From Aromatoleum toluolicum (GTDB lineage: Bacteria > Pseudomonadota > Gammaproteobacteria > Burkholderiales > Rhodocyclaceae): a DNA stretch of 41,681 nt. Shown here piece by piece: positions 32,328-41,484 of this stretch. Both the position numbers and the translations under genes were made by a program. Positions within the stretch are counted from its first letter, which is position 1. Each line of letters starts with the position of its first letter. The stretch lies in assembly GCF_012911005.2 (NCBI RefSeq), contig NZ_WTVS01000052.1:1-41681 (forward strand). Reading direction: 5' to 3'. The notes beneath the pieces were generated by a model that saw only the letters and a list, made by a program, of their open reading frames with translations, did no database searches and was not told where the DNA came from.

Positions 32328-32667
32328 GATGGCTCATCCTCTTCTTGGTCTGGCACTGCAGCAACAGACGGTGCGTCATGCCTGCGCATGATCGCGCGCA
32401 TGGAGCTTCACGACGGTCTACCGGGCGAATGCGTTCGTTGACGACCGGCCTTCTTACGCCCATTGGAACCTGCTCGAAATGAGAGAACAACGGGCCGCAC
32501 GACGCTGTGCTGCATGCTATGCAATCAAGGTGATCGCCTGTCGTATGTCAAGGTCGTCAAAAGGAAAAGGGCGACAAGCCCAACGTAGAAAGGGACCAGC
32601 GCCAGACGCCGCCCGAAGCAGTACCAGTTCGGGCGAACCGACGTTGGGCAGGATGGATGTACTCGGG
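32328..32667. other. Long intergenic region between SGNH hydrolase and Asp-box protein
   Basis: No convincing gene is seen. It contains an inverted repeat with 7-bp arms, GCCCGAA (32611-32617) and TTCGGGC (32628-32634), spaced 10 bp, located about 35 bp before the -35 box of the next gene, where a regulator could bind. Base composition is lower in G+C than the flanking genes around 32510-32600. Confidence 0.4.
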
Positions 32668-32696
32668 TTGACTCGGTGTGGAATGGCATCTATCCA
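32668..32696 (+). promoter_or_regulatory. Sigma-70 promoter of the Asp-box protein gene
   Basis: TTGACT (32668-32673), a 17-bp spacer, then TATCCA (32691-32696) is a good sigma-70 match. It lies 30 bp before the ATG at 32727, with the ribosome site AAGGAG at about 32714-32719 between them. Confidence 0.6.
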
Positions 32697-32726
32697 GAAT
32701 GACGCCGTTCAGGAAGGAGTGCGATC

Positions 32727-34298
32727 ATGTTTCACACGCAATCACGCTCAACAAGATCGGCAGTCCTGCGAGCGGCGGCCCTCGGCTTGACGGTACTGGC
32801 AACCGGCTTGTGGTCCGGCGCGATATACGCACAGACGCCGATCAGCGACGTGAGCTCGAACCCGGACGGCGGCGATGCGACCGATCCGCTCGCGGTGACG
32901 CAATGCAACGGCGCGCCGCAACTGGGTGTCCTCTATCGCAATAGCGAGAGCGAGCCGCACCTCGCGGTCAACCCGCTCGACCCGGCGAACATGATCGCCG
33001 GGTGGCACCAGGACCGCTGGAGCTCCGGCGGCGCGCAGAGCCTGGGGGCGGCGTACACGACCGACGGCGGCGTGTCATGGACGCAGGTGGTGATCCCGTT
33101 CACGCGCTGTTCCGGGGCGGCGCCGCGCTCTGCGGGCGATTACGAGCGCGGCTCGGATCCGTGGATCAGCTTCGGCCCGACCGGCACGGCGCATTACATG
33201 GCGCTGGTCACCGACAGGTCGGTCAACGCGAACGCGATGGTCACCGCGCGTTCGACCGACGGCGGTAACACCTGGTCGGCACCAGTGGCGATCGCACGCA
33301 TGCCCGCACAGGATCCCGTCTTGCGTTCGCTGTTTCACGACAAGAACACCCTCACCGCCGACCCGTTCGACGAGCGGCTCGTCTATGCGACCTGGACCTT
33401 GTTCCGCACCGGGATCACGTCGCTCGTGTTCGCGCGCTCAACGGACGGCGGACTGACGTGGTCCAAGCCGGCGCCGATCGCGACGATGGGCGGGGGAGTC
33501 GGGAGTTCCGAGAAGACCGTATTCCGCCAAGGCGCGCAGATCGTCGTGCTTCCTGACGGAACGCTGGTTAACGCGTTCTTCCGCATACTGTTCGATGACG
33601 CCACTGGGCGCGTAACCAACGAGCAGGCGATCCTGCGCTCGACCGACAAGGGGCGGCACTGGACGCGCCTGGACACGCGGGTCGCGCCGTTCGAGAGCGC
33701 GTCGGCGGTCGATCCCGAGCTTGGTATTCCGGTGCGCGACGCGGGCGGATTGCCGAGCATCGCGGTCAATCCCGGTACCGGCGAAATCTATATCGCGTGG
33801 CAGGACCGCAACGCCAATAGCGCGGGGCTCGTGGGCGCCTTCGTCGCGCGCTCCAACGATGGCGGCCTGACGTGGTCGGCGCCGGTGCGCGTCAATCAGG
33901 GCACGACGGATGATGCCCAGGCGTTCCTGCCGATCGTCGCGGTCAGTGCGGACAGCACCGTGGGCGTGCTCTTCTACGATTTCCGCAACGACGTGTCCGG
34001 CGATGCGCCGTTGAGCACCGACGTGTTCCTGTCGCTGTTCTCGCATGAACTGGTCTTCATCGACGAGCGCCGGCTGACGGCCAGCTCATTCGACATGCGT
34101 CAGATGGCGATCACCGGCCCGCGCGGCTTCTTCCCCGGCGACTACGTCGGGCTCGCCAGCGCCGGCGGTGATTTCGTCGCGGCATTCACGAGGAGCAACA
34201 ACCTCGGTCTGCCGGTGGTATTCCCGCAAAACGAGAACGGCTTGTTCCTCGACACCCACAACCGCCAGGACATCGTGTTCGTGCGCGAGACGCCGTAA
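32727..34298 (+). CDS. Secreted Asp-box (BNR-repeat) beta-propeller protein
   Basis: A 523-residue exported protein. A Sec signal peptide (RAAALGLTVLATGLWSGAIY, cleavage near AYA-Q35) is followed by a six-bladed-propeller-type domain with five Asp-boxes: TTDGGVSW, STDGGNTW, STDGGLTW, STDKGRHW and SNDGGLTW. Such propellers occur in sialidases, but the sialidase FRIP-type arginine motif is not seen, so a glycosidase role is not supported. It could be a carbohydrate- or protein-binding exoprotein. ATG at 32727 has AAGGAG seven bases upstream, and a good promoter precedes it. It stands as a single-gene unit with a hairpin after it. Confidence 0.83.
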   Translation: MFHTQSRSTRSAVLRAAALGLTVLATGLWSGAIYAQTPISDVSSNPDGGDATDPLAVTQCNGAPQLGVLYRNSESEPHLAVNPLDPANMIAGWHQDRWSSGGAQSLGAAYTTDGGVSWTQVVIPFTRCSGAAPRSAGDYERGSDPWISFGPTGTAHYMALVTDRSVNANAMVTARSTDGGNTWSAPVAIARMPAQDPVLRSLFHDKNTLTADPFDERLVYATWTLFRTGITSLVFARSTDGGLTWSKPAPIATMGGGVGSSEKTVFRQGAQIVVLPDGTLVNAFFRILFDDATGRVTNEQAILRSTDKGRHWTRLDTRVAPFESASAVDPELGIPVRDAGGLPSIAVNPGTGEIYIAWQDRNANSAGLVGAFVARSNDGGLTWSAPVRVNQGTTDDAQAFLPIVAVSADSTVGVLFYDFRNDVSGDAPLSTDVFLSLFSHELVFIDERRLTASSFDMRQMAITGPRGFFPGDYVGLASAGGDFVAAFTRSNNLGLPVVFPQNENGLFLDTHNRQDIVFVRETP

Positions 34299-34307
34299 GC
34301 GGCGAAC

Positions 34308-34335
34308 GCTGCCGGAAAGGGCTTGTACCGGCAGC
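34308..34335. terminator. Hairpin between convergent Asp-box gene and molybdenum hydroxylase genes
   Basis: GCTGCCGG (34308-34315) pairs perfectly with CCGGCAGC (34328-34335) across 12 nt, 10 bp after the Asp-box gene stop and 29 bp before the iorA stop. There is no T-run, so its efficiency as a terminator is uncertain. Confidence 0.5.
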
Positions 34336-34363
34336 TCGCGCCGTCGGTGCGGCTTGGAATGCG

Positions 34364-34825
34364 CTATGCCAGTTTCGCGGCAGCCTGATGAATGGCGGCG
34401 CGAATCCGCGGATACGTGCCGCAGCGGCACAGGGTGCATTCCATCGCCGCATCGATCTCCGCATCCGTCGGATGGGGGGATTTCTTCAGCAGTGCGCAGG
34501 CACTCATCAGCTGACCGCTCTGGCAATATCCGCACTGCACGACATCGACCGCCATGAAGGCCAGGCGCAGCGCGTCGGCTTCACGTCCGGCCAGACCCTC
34601 GATGGTCGTGATCGAATGTCCTTCCGCGAGTGCGTCGGCGATTGTCGTCGTGCAGGCGCGAACCGGCATGCCATCGAGGTGTATCGTGCAGGCGCCGCAA
34701 ATCCCGACGCCACACCCGTACTTGGTGCCGGTCAGCTTCAACTCGGCACGCAGCACCCACAATAGCGGTGTATCCGCTTCGGCTTCGACGTCGGTTGTCT
34801 TACCGTTGATGAGCAGTCTGGGCAT
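34364..34825 (-). CDS. iorA: 2Fe-2S subunit of a molybdenum hydroxylase (IorA type)
   Basis: A 153-residue protein with a plant-type [2Fe-2S] domain (C38, C43, C46, C58 in YGCGVGICGACT and VRAC) and a second helical [2Fe-2S] domain (C98, C101, C133, C135 in QCGYCQSG and CRCG). This is the small subunit of isoquinoline 1-oxidoreductase-like aldehyde or N-heterocycle oxidases. Its start overlaps the end of the large-subunit gene by 26 bp (34800-34825), so translation is coupled. Together they carry molybdenum cofactor and iron-sulfur clusters; no FAD subunit is present. Confidence 0.92.
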   Translation of the reverse strand: MPRLLINGKTTDVEAEADTPLLWVLRAELKLTGTKYGCGVGICGACTIHLDGMPVRACTTTIADALAEGHSITTIEGLAGREADALRLAFMAVDVVQCGYCQSGQLMSACALLKKSPHPTDAEIDAAMECTLCRCGTYPRIRAAIHQAAAKLA

Positions 34826-37115
34826 GGCAATTCCACTCGGGGGCGGGTTTGAACCGGAGCGGCAGCGATCGCAGGCGCTGCCCGGTCAATGCAAACAGGG
34901 CATTGGCCAATGCGGGGGCGACGGGCGGTGTCGCGGCTTCGCCGACGCCTGCCGGCGCTTCGGTACTGGGCATGATCTCCGTTTCGATCTCCGGGCAATC
35001 GACGATGCGCACGATGTGCTGGTCGCCAAACGTGCTTTGCCTTACGCGGCCGTTTTCGATCGCGATTTCGCCGAAAAGCGCGGCGCTGAGGCCGAAAATG
35101 ATCCCGCCTTCGACCTGCTGACGGATCAGGTTGGGATTGACCGGAAAGCCGCAGTCGATGACGCACGCCACGCGGTGGACCCGGATCTGCTGGTTCGTGT
35201 CGAGCGATGCTTCGATCACCTGGGCGACGATGCTGCCGAAGCTCTCGTGCAGTGCGACACCATGGGCCCTTTGCGGGCCGCTTGGTGCGCGAGCCGGCGG
35301 TGTCCGCCAATTTCCCAGCGCGGCCGCGCGTTCGAGCACTGCGCGATGCCGGGGATGGCGCTTCAGCAGTGCGAGACGGAAATCCACCGGATCCTGACCG
35401 GTCGCCGCAGCGGCCTCGTCGAGAAAGGATTCCGTGAAAAAGGCGTGGTGCGAGTGCCCCACGGAACGCCAGAAGCCGATCGGCACCGGTAACTCGACCT
35501 GCTCGTGAGCGACGCGCACGTTCGGTAATTCATAGGGCAGATCGAAGGCGCCTTCCGAGGTCGTCTTGTCGCGGAACGGCCAGGGCAGGCCATACGTGCG
35601 TTCGAGCACTTGGGGAATGATCGACTGGCTGGCCGAGACGTTGCGCCATGCTGTCAGCCGGCCGTTGGCGTCGAAGCCGGCCTTCAGGCGCGATACGCAC
35701 GCCGGGCGGTAGAAGTCGTGGGTCGTGTCCTCCGCGCGTGACCACAGTGTCTGCACCGGAAGACCGATCGCTTCGCGGGCGATTGCCGCCGCCTGGGCGA
35801 TGAAATCCACTTCGAGGCGGCGCCCGAAGCCGCAGCCGAGCAGCATGACCTTGATGTCGACCTTGCCGGCCGGAATCCCGAGGACCCGGGCGACCGCATG
35901 CCGGGCCATCGTCGGCACCTGCGTCGATACCCATACGGTTGCCGAGTCGTTGTCGACCCGGACAGTGCAGTTCATCGGCTCCATCGTCATGTGGGCGAGG
36001 TATGGCGCGCGATATTCGGCCTCGATGTGCTTCGCAGCACCGGCCAGCGCACGCTCGACGTCGCCAGTCCGGTGGTACGTTCGGCCGTCGGCCTCATCGA
36101 GCGCCTGCGACAACTTCTGCAAGAGATCGACGCTGTTCACGCCGGCCATTGCGCCTTCGTTCCAGGTGATCGATACCGCTTCGAGAGCCGTGATCGCACG
36201 CCACGGGCTGTCTGCGATCACGGCGACGCCGGCGGTGCCGCCGTGGTAGCCATCGACCGGGACGACCTTGCGCACGCCCGGAAGGTCGGTCGCGCGTGCA
36301 GCGTCGACGCTTGCAACCGTGCCGCCGAGCACGGGACACATGCGCACGCTGGCGTACAGCAGCCCCTCGGGCAAGGCGTCGATCCCGAAGGCCGCGCTGC
36401 CGTCGAGCTTGCTCGGGCCTTCGATGCGCGCCAGCGGCTTGCCGATCAGCGTGAAGTCCTCGAGGGACTTGAGCGGAGGATGCTCCGGCAACGCTTGGCG
36501 TGCAGCCGCTCCGGCCAGCTCGCCGAACCCGGTGGATCGTCCCGAAGCATGGATGACCCGGCCGGACGATGCGCGGAACTCGCCAACTGGCACCCGCCAC
36601 TGCTCGGCTGCCGCCGCAATCAGCATGTGGCGTGCAGCTGCGCCCGCTTCACGCATCGGCAGCCAGAGATCCTTCATGCTCGAGGATCCGCCCGTCGCCA
36701 TGATCCCGAACTCGCGTGCGATCTTTGCGGTCATCCAGTCCGCAGCGCGCTTCACGGTGCCCTGATCGTCGGGCCGGAAAGGCAGGCTTTCGACGACGGC
36801 GGTGATGTTGTTGTAGATCGCGTCGATGGGCGCCATCTCGATGCGTACGCTCGACCAGTCCGCATCCATTTCGTCGGCCAGCAGCATCGCCAGCGAGGTC
36901 ATGACGCCCTGGCCCATCTCGCTTCTGGTCATCATGATGGTCACGGTCCCGTCCGGCGCGACCTTGACCCAGCCGTTCATGGCCGTCTCGCCGCGGGAGC
37001 TCGCCAGCGGCTGCGAGGAGACCATCCGCTGCCGTGGCGGCAGCACGGACCAGCCCACGACCAGGGCGCCCAATGCCCCGGCTGTTCCGAGAATGAAGCG
37101 GCGTCTGCTTACCAT
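34800..37115 (-). CDS. iorB: Molybdopterin-binding large subunit (isoquinoline 1-oxidoreductase beta type), Tat-exported
   Basis: A 771-residue protein. ATG at 37115 (after GGAG) gives a Tat signal: MVSRRRFILGTAGALGALVV with the SRRRF motif, although cofactor-loaded export is only inferred. The large subunit motifs are present: SEMGQGVMTSLAMLLADE, MTMEPMNCT, LLGCGFGRRLEVDF and the C-terminal GVGEAATPP carrying the likely catalytic Glu. Enzymes of this type oxidise aldehydes or aromatic N-heterocycles in the periplasm and pass electrons on, often to a cytochrome c not found here. The gene order, large before small, is the reverse of the classic iorA-iorB. The frame upstream to 37283 is not supported. 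Confidence 0.9.
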   Translation of the reverse strand: MVSRRRFILGTAGALGALVVGWSVLPPRQRMVSSQPLASSRGETAMNGWVKVAPDGTVTIMMTRSEMGQGVMTSLAMLLADEMDADWSSVRIEMAPIDAIYNNITAVVESLPFRPDDQGTVKRAADWMTAKIAREFGIMATGGSSSMKDLWLPMREAGAAARHMLIAAAAEQWRVPVGEFRASSGRVIHASGRSTGFGELAGAAARQALPEHPPLKSLEDFTLIGKPLARIEGPSKLDGSAAFGIDALPEGLLYASVRMCPVLGGTVASVDAARATDLPGVRKVVPVDGYHGGTAGVAVIADSPWRAITALEAVSITWNEGAMAGVNSVDLLQKLSQALDEADGRTYHRTGDVERALAGAAKHIEAEYRAPYLAHMTMEPMNCTVRVDNDSATVWVSTQVPTMARHAVARVLGIPAGKVDIKVMLLGCGFGRRLEVDFIAQAAAIAREAIGLPVQTLWSRAEDTTHDFYRPACVSRLKAGFDANGRLTAWRNVSASQSIIPQVLERTYGLPWPFRDKTTSEGAFDLPYELPNVRVAHEQVELPVPIGFWRSVGHSHHAFFTESFLDEAAAATGQDPVDFRLALLKRHPRHRAVLERAAALGNWRTPPARAPSGPQRAHGVALHESFGSIVAQVIEASLDTNQQIRVHRVACVIDCGFPVNPNLIRQQVEGGIIFGLSAALFGEIAIENGRVRQSTFGDQHIVRIVDCPEIETEIMPSTEAPAGVGEAATPPVAPALANALFALTGQRLRSLPLRFKPAPEWNCHAQTAHQR

Positions 37116-37300
37116 GCGGCCATCTCCGTCTTGGATGGGACGAATTGCGCTCGCTACGTTCCTTCGCCACGGGAACTCACTATTGATAGATGGCGCCCGG
37201 CAGCGGGTCAAGGCGGTTTGCCCGCCGGTCCGGGGGAGGGAATGCGGACAGACCCCGAAGAAAGCGGGGACGGACCCTGACAAGCGCCCTCAGCCGCCGC

Positions 37301-38224
37301 TCACCACGCCGACTTCCGGCTCGCCGGGCTGTCCGCGTGCGTGCTCAGGTATTCCCGCAGGTGTTCGATGAAGAAGGACACCTTGGCCGACAGGTTGAGC
37401 CGCTCCAGATACACGGCGTAGATGTCGGCCGGGGGCGTTTCGTAGTCGGCGAGCACCTGTTCCAGCCGGCCGCTGCGCAGGTACTTGGCGACGTCCCACT
37501 CGGCGCGCATCAGGATGCCCAGCCCGTCGAGCGCCCAGTTCAGCGCGACCTCGCCATCGTTGGTGCTGAGCTTGCCATGCACCTTGATCGCCTCGCCCTG
37601 CTTGCCGCGCGCGAGGCGCCATACGCCGTAGGCCGATTCATTCTGCCGCAGCACGATGCACTGGTGGCGGGCGAGATCAGCCGGCACTTCGGGCCTGCCG
37701 TGCGCGCGCAGATAGAGGGGCGATGCGCACAGCAGGCGGCGGTTCGAGGCGATCTTTTTTGCGATGAGGCGTGAGTCGGGAATCTCGCCGAAGCGGATGG
37801 CGACGTCGATCGCCTCGTCGGGCAGGCCCACCGGGCGGTCGGTGAGCTGCAGCTGCACTTCGACGTCGGGGTAACGTTTGCTGAAGCGTGAGATCGCCGG
37901 GCCGATATAGGAGCGGCCAAAGCCGAGGGGGGCGTTCACGCGCAGCAGCCCCTTGGGCACCGCCCGGCTGCCGGACACCCGGTTCTCCATTTCGGCGATG
38001 TCGCCGAGGATGCGCTGGGCGTTGGTGAAGTACACCTCGCCTTCGTTGGTGAGGCTCAGGCGGCGCGTCGTGCGGTTCAGCAGGCGCACCCCGAGTCGTT
38101 CTTCGAGCTGGGCCAGCCGCTTCGTGACCGCCGGCGGCGTCAGGTTCATCTCGCGCGCGGTCGCGGCGAGGCTTCCCATCTTGACCAGCAGGCAGAAGAA
38201 GGCGAGCTCGGAGTTTGGATTCAT
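37301..38224 (-). CDS. LysR-family regulator divergent from dctA-ttdAB
   Basis: A 307-residue protein. The DNA-binding part (FFCLLVKMGSLAATAREMNL, then PPAVTKRLAQLEERLGVRLL and NRTTRRLSLT) and the effector domain (GLLRVNAPLGFGRSYIGPAI; VDVAIRFGEIPDS) are typical. It resembles DmlR/TtdR-like regulators of dicarboxylate use. ATG at 38224 with GAGGGAG upstream is preferred over the longer frame to 38392. It diverges from dctA across 189 bp that hold likely binding sites, so it probably controls the dctA-ttdA-ttdB operon and itself. Confidence 0.9.
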   Translation of the reverse strand: MNPNSELAFFCLLVKMGSLAATAREMNLTPPAVTKRLAQLEERLGVRLLNRTTRRLSLTNEGEVYFTNAQRILGDIAEMENRVSGSRAVPKGLLRVNAPLGFGRSYIGPAISRFSKRYPDVEVQLQLTDRPVGLPDEAIDVAIRFGEIPDSRLIAKKIASNRRLLCASPLYLRAHGRPEVPADLARHQCIVLRQNESAYGVWRLARGKQGEAIKVHGKLSTNDGEVALNWALDGLGILMRAEWDVAKYLRSGRLEQVLADYETPPADIYAVYLERLNLSAKVSFFIEHLREYLSTHADSPASRKSAW

Positions 38225-38256
38225 GGCGCGCTCCCTCGGGTTCAGTGCCGGTTGAT

Positions 38257-38309
38257 TATTAACCTGCAGGAAGCAATGTATTAACTTCTGCTCGATTCTA
38301 GCAAGAATC
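38257..38309. promoter_or_regulatory. Candidate LysR operator region between the regulator and dctA
   Basis: Two direct copies of TATTAAC (38257-38263 and 38279-38285) lie 22 bp apart, two helical turns, so both face the same side. An inverted repeat GATTCT (38294-38299) and AGAATC (38304-38309) with a 4-bp centre follows and contains a T-N10/11-A-like core as in LysR boxes. All are closer to the regulator start than to dctA, as expected for autoregulation. Confidence 0.45.
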
Positions 38310-38413
38310 AACGCCCTTACTCTCCTCCTCGCGTTCAAGCCCAGCAGGGAGCGATAGCCCAGCCGCGGAAGACGGTCAGCTCGTTCGCCCAAGCAAGTCC
38401 TATCGGAGGAGAT

Positions 38414-39748
38414 ATGTTCAAACGATTAATTAGTAAGTTGTACGTGCAGGTGCTCGTCGGCGTCACGGCCGGCGTGTTGCTGGGCATTTTCTACCCGCAG
38501 CTCGGTGCCGACCTGAAGCCGATCGGCGATGCCTTCATCAAGCTGATCAAGATGGTGTTCGCGCCGATCATCTTCGCGACCGTCGTGCTCGGCATCGCGA
38601 AGATGGAAAGCATGAAGGAGCTGGGCCGGGTCGGCGTGCGCGCGCTGATCTACTTCGAGATCCTGTCGACCTTCGCGCTGGCGCTCGGGCTGATCGTGGT
38701 CAACGTGGTTCAGCCGGGCTCGGGGATGAACATCGACCCGGCGACCCTCGACGCGAAGAGCATCGCGAACTACACGGCGTCCGCCGCAAAATCGATGACC
38801 TTCGTCGAGTTCATGCTGAACATGATCCCGGCTAGCCTCGCCGAAGCTTTCGTCAAGAACGAGATCCTGCAGATCCTGGTGTTCTCGTCGCTGTTCGGCG
38901 TCGCGCTGTCGCGCCTCGGCCAGCGCGGCAAGCCGGTCGTTGATTTCCTCGAGTCCTTCTCGCACGGCATGTTCGACATCGTCGGCATGGTGATGCGCGT
39001 CGCCCCGCTCGCCGCATTCGGCGCGATGGCCTTCACGGTCGGCAAGTACGGCCTCGGCTCGATCGCCTCGCTCGGCAAGCTGATGGCGAGCATGTACCTG
39101 ACCTGCTTCCTGTTCGTCGCGGTCGTGCTCGGCGGGATCTCGCGGATGTGCGGCTTCAGCCTGTGGAAGTTCCTCAAGTACATCCGCGAGGAACTCTTCA
39201 CAGTGCTCGGCACCAGCTCGTCCGAATCGGTGGTGCCGCAGCTGATGAAGAAGCTCGAGAACGTCGGCGTGCCGAAGCCGGTCGTGGGCCTCGTCGTCCC
39301 GTCGGGCCTGACCTTCAACCCCGATGGCCAGTGCATCTACTACACGATGGCCGCGATCTTCATCGCCCAGGCGACCGACACACCGCTGACGATGGTCGAT
39401 CAGCTCGTGATCCTCGGCGTGCTGATGCTGACCTCGAAGGGCTCGGCGGGTGTGACCGGCTCCGGTTTCATCACCCTGGCCGCGACCCTCGCGTCGATGG
39501 GCAAGATCCCCGTCGCCGGCATGGTGCTACTCCTCGGTGTCGATCGCTTCATGTCCGAAGCCCGTGCGATCACCAACACGATCGGCAACGCCGTCGGGAC
39601 GATGGCGATCGCGAAATGGGTCGGCGACCTCGATGATGCCCGCGTCAAGGAAGTCCTGGACGGCAAGGTTGAGGAACGCCGCGAAACGCCGGAAGCCACT
39701 CTCCCCGAATTTGCCGACCGCACCGCAGTGCAGGCGAAAGCCGCCTGA
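38414..39748 (+). CDS. dctA: C4-dicarboxylate/proton (DAACS) symporter DctA
   Basis: A 444-residue inner-membrane transporter of usual length (E. coli DctA 428). It starts [20 protein letters not shown] and has the family motifs [30 protein letters not shown] (serine-rich re-entrant loop) and [20 protein letters not shown] near TM7-8. It takes up succinate, fumarate, malate and related acids, and tartrate has been inferred for some relatives. GGAGGAG precedes the ATG. It is followed after 85 bp by ttdA, so uptake and metabolism of the acid are encoded together. Confidence 0.95.
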   Translation: MFKRLISKLYVQVLVGVTAGVLLGIFYPQLGADLKPIGDAFIKLIKMVFAPIIFATVVLGIAKMESMKELGRVGVRALIYFEILSTFALALGLIVVNVVQPGSGMNIDPATLDAKSIANYTASAAKSMTFVEFMLNMIPASLAEAFVKNEILQILVFSSLFGVALSRLGQRGKPVVDFLESFSHGMFDIVGMVMRVAPLAAFGAMAFTVGKYGLGSIASLGKLMASMYLTCFLFVAVVLGGISRMCGFSLWKFLKYIREELFTVLGTSSSESVVPQLMKKLENVGVPKPVVGLVVPSGLTFNPDGQCIYYTMAAIFIAQATDTPLTMVDQLVILGVLMLTSKGSAGVTGSGFITLAATLASMGKIPVAGMVLLLGVDRFMSEARAITNTIGNAVGTMAIAKWVGDLDDARVKEVLDGKVEERRETPEATLPEFADRTAVQAKAA

Positions 39749-39833
39749 CAGAGCGGCGAACCATCCGCGGGTGAGCATCATCGTGGCGCCCGCGGAAAGC
39801 AGTCCCCCAACCGATTACCAACGGAGCAACATC

Positions 39834-40733
39834 ATGGATAAGGAAGTCGCAGTTCAGTCCCTGACCGACACGATGGCCAAGTTCACGTCCTACATCGGCA
39901 AGCGCCTGCCGACCGACGTGAAGCAGAAACTGGCCGATCTTCGCACCCTCGAGACCAACCCGCTCGCCAAGTCGATCTACGACTCGATGGCCGAGAACCA
40001 GGAAGCCGCCGACAAGCTCGACCGCCCGAGCTGCCAGGACACCGGCGTGATCCAGTACTTCATCTCGGCGGGCGCGAAGTTCCCGCTCTTGGGCGAACTG
40101 GAAGAGATCCTGCAGAACGCGACGCTGGGCGCGACGAAGATCGGCCCGCTGCGCCACAACGCGGTCGAGACCTTCGACGAGAAGAACACCGGCACCAACA
40201 CCGGCTCGAAGATTCCCTGGCTGGACTGGGAAATCGTGCCGGACTCGGACTGCGCGACGATCGACGTCTACATGGCGGGCGGCGGCTGCACGCTGCCGGG
40301 CAAGGCGACGGTGCTGATGCCGGGCCAGGGCTACGAAGGCGTCACCGAGTTCGTGTTCGACGTCATCACCTCGCGCGGCGTGAATGCCTGCCCGCCGCTC
40401 TTGGTCGGCGTGGGTGTGTCGACGTCGGTTGAGACCGCGGCGCGGCTTTCGAAGCGCGCGATCCTGCGGCCGGTGAATTCGAAGAACCCCAACGCGAACG
40501 CCGCGCTGATGGAAGAGCTGCTCGAAGAGGGCCTCAACGAAGTCGGCATCGGCCCTCAGGGCCTCACCGGCAACAACAGCGTGATGGGCGTGAACATCGA
40601 GTCATCGGCGCGCCACCCCTCGACGATCGGCGTGGCCGTCTCGACCGGTTGCTGGGCGCACCGCCGCGGCAAGATCCGCTTCAACGCCGACCTGTCCTAT
40701 GAAGTCCTGTCCCACGAAGGAGTGGTGCTGTGA
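39834..40733 (+). CDS. ttdA: L(+)-tartrate dehydratase / class I fumarase-type alpha subunit
   Basis: A 299-residue protein that follows E. coli TtdA (303) closely in motif order. The three cysteines that hold the [4Fe-4S] cluster are C67 (SCQDTG), C152 (MAGGGC) and C273 ([10 protein letters not shown]). Other family stretches include [14 protein letters not shown] and [11 protein letters not shown]. It eliminates water from L(+)-tartrate to make oxaloacetate, or acts as a two-subunit fumarase; the two cannot be separated by eye. ATG at 39834 has ACGGAG upstream. The beta gene overlaps by 4 bp. Confidence 0.9.
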   Translation: MDKEVAVQSLTDTMAKFTSYIGKRLPTDVKQKLADLRTLETNPLAKSIYDSMAENQEAADKLDRPSCQDTGVIQYFISAGAKFPLLGELEEILQNATLGATKIGPLRHNAVETFDEKNTGTNTGSKIPWLDWEIVPDSDCATIDVYMAGGGCTLPGKATVLMPGQGYEGVTEFVFDVITSRGVNACPPLLVGVGVSTSVETAARLSKRAILRPVNSKNPNANAALMEELLEEGLNEVGIGPQGLTGNNSVMGVNIESSARHPSTIGVAVSTGCWAHRRGKIRFNADLSYEVLSHEGVVL

Positions 40734-41338
40734 AAAAGATTCTGCAAACCCCGATCCGCGACGAAGACCTCGAGAGCCTGAATGTCGGCGATGTCGTGTA
40801 TCTCACCGGCCACCTCGTCACCTGCCGCGACGTTGCGCACCGCCGCCTGATCGAGCAGAAGCGCGAGCTGCCGGTGGATCTCAAGGGCGGCGCGATCTTC
40901 CATGCCGGCCCGATCGTGCGCAAGAAGGACGACGGCAAGTTCGAGATGGTGTCGATCGGCCCGACCACCAGCATGCGCATGGAGAAGTTCGAGCGCGAGT
41001 TCATCAAGCAGACGGGCGTGAAGCTGATCGTCGGCAAGGGTGGCATGGGACCGGAAACAGCGGCGGGCTGCCAGGAAGGCAAGGCCGTGCATGCGATCTT
41101 TCCGGGCGGCTGCGCGGTGCTGGCGGCGACCAAGGTCGAGGAGATCGAGCGCGCCGAGTGGCAGGACCTGGGGATGCCGGAGACGCTATGGGTCAATCGC
41201 GTCAGGGAGTTCGGGCCGTTGATCATCTCGATCGACACCAAGGGCAAGAACCTGATCGAGCAGAACAAGGCGCGCTTCAACGAGAAGAAGGCGCCGGTGA
41301 TGGAAAGGATCTTCAGCCAGGTGCGTTTCATCAAGTAA
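40730..41338 (+). CDS. ttdB: L(+)-tartrate dehydratase / class I fumarase-type beta subunit
   Basis: A 202-residue protein, the same size as E. coli TtdB (201). Start [20 protein letters not shown] uses GTG at 40730, overlapping the ttdA stop (GTGA), with GAAGGAG upstream; translation is coupled. It shows the beta-domain motifs [37 protein letters not shown] and KGGMG. It completes the dehydratase heterodimer or heterotetramer encoded with DctA. Confidence 0.92.
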   Translation: MKKILQTPIRDEDLESLNVGDVVYLTGHLVTCRDVAHRRLIEQKRELPVDLKGGAIFHAGPIVRKKDDGKFEMVSIGPTTSMRMEKFEREFIKQTGVKLIVGKGGMGPETAAGCQEGKAVHAIFPGGCAVLAATKVEEIERAEWQDLGMPETLWVNRVREFGPLIISIDTKGKNLIEQNKARFNEKKAPVMERIFSQVRFIK

Positions 41339-41350
41339 GCGGTGCGTTGC

Positions 41351-41392
41351 CACGACGCGGGCGGGGCGATGAGCGATCCCGCCTGCGTCGTG
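41351..41392 (+). terminator. 15-bp hairpin after ttdB
   Basis: CACGACGCGGGCGGG (41351-41365) pairs with CCCGCCTGCGTCGTG (41378-41392) with one mismatch, 12 bp after the ttdB stop. No T-run follows, so termination may need Rho or may be partial. Confidence 0.55.
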
Positions 41393-41425
41393 CTCGCCGA
41401 CCTGCAGTTTTATCGTGTGACAGTA

Positions 41426-41455
41426 TTGACTAAGGTCAGGAGGAAATTGTATCGT
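41426..41455 (+). promoter_or_regulatory. Sigma-70-like promoter upstream of rseC
   Basis: TTGACT (41426-41431) and TATCGT (41450-41455) are separated by 18 bp, in a locally A+T-rich stretch (41395-41485) after the ttdB hairpin. It would drive rseC, whose ATG is 30 bp further on. The AGGAGG inside the spacer has no start codon at a suitable distance. Confidence 0.5.
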
Positions 41456-41484
41456 TTCACAAACAAACTGTTTGATATCAACCA

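Noticed and set aside
32727-34298. Asp-box protein as a true sialidase
   Set aside because: Asp-boxes are present but the arginine triad and FRIP motif of sialidases are not visible; only a propeller is supported.
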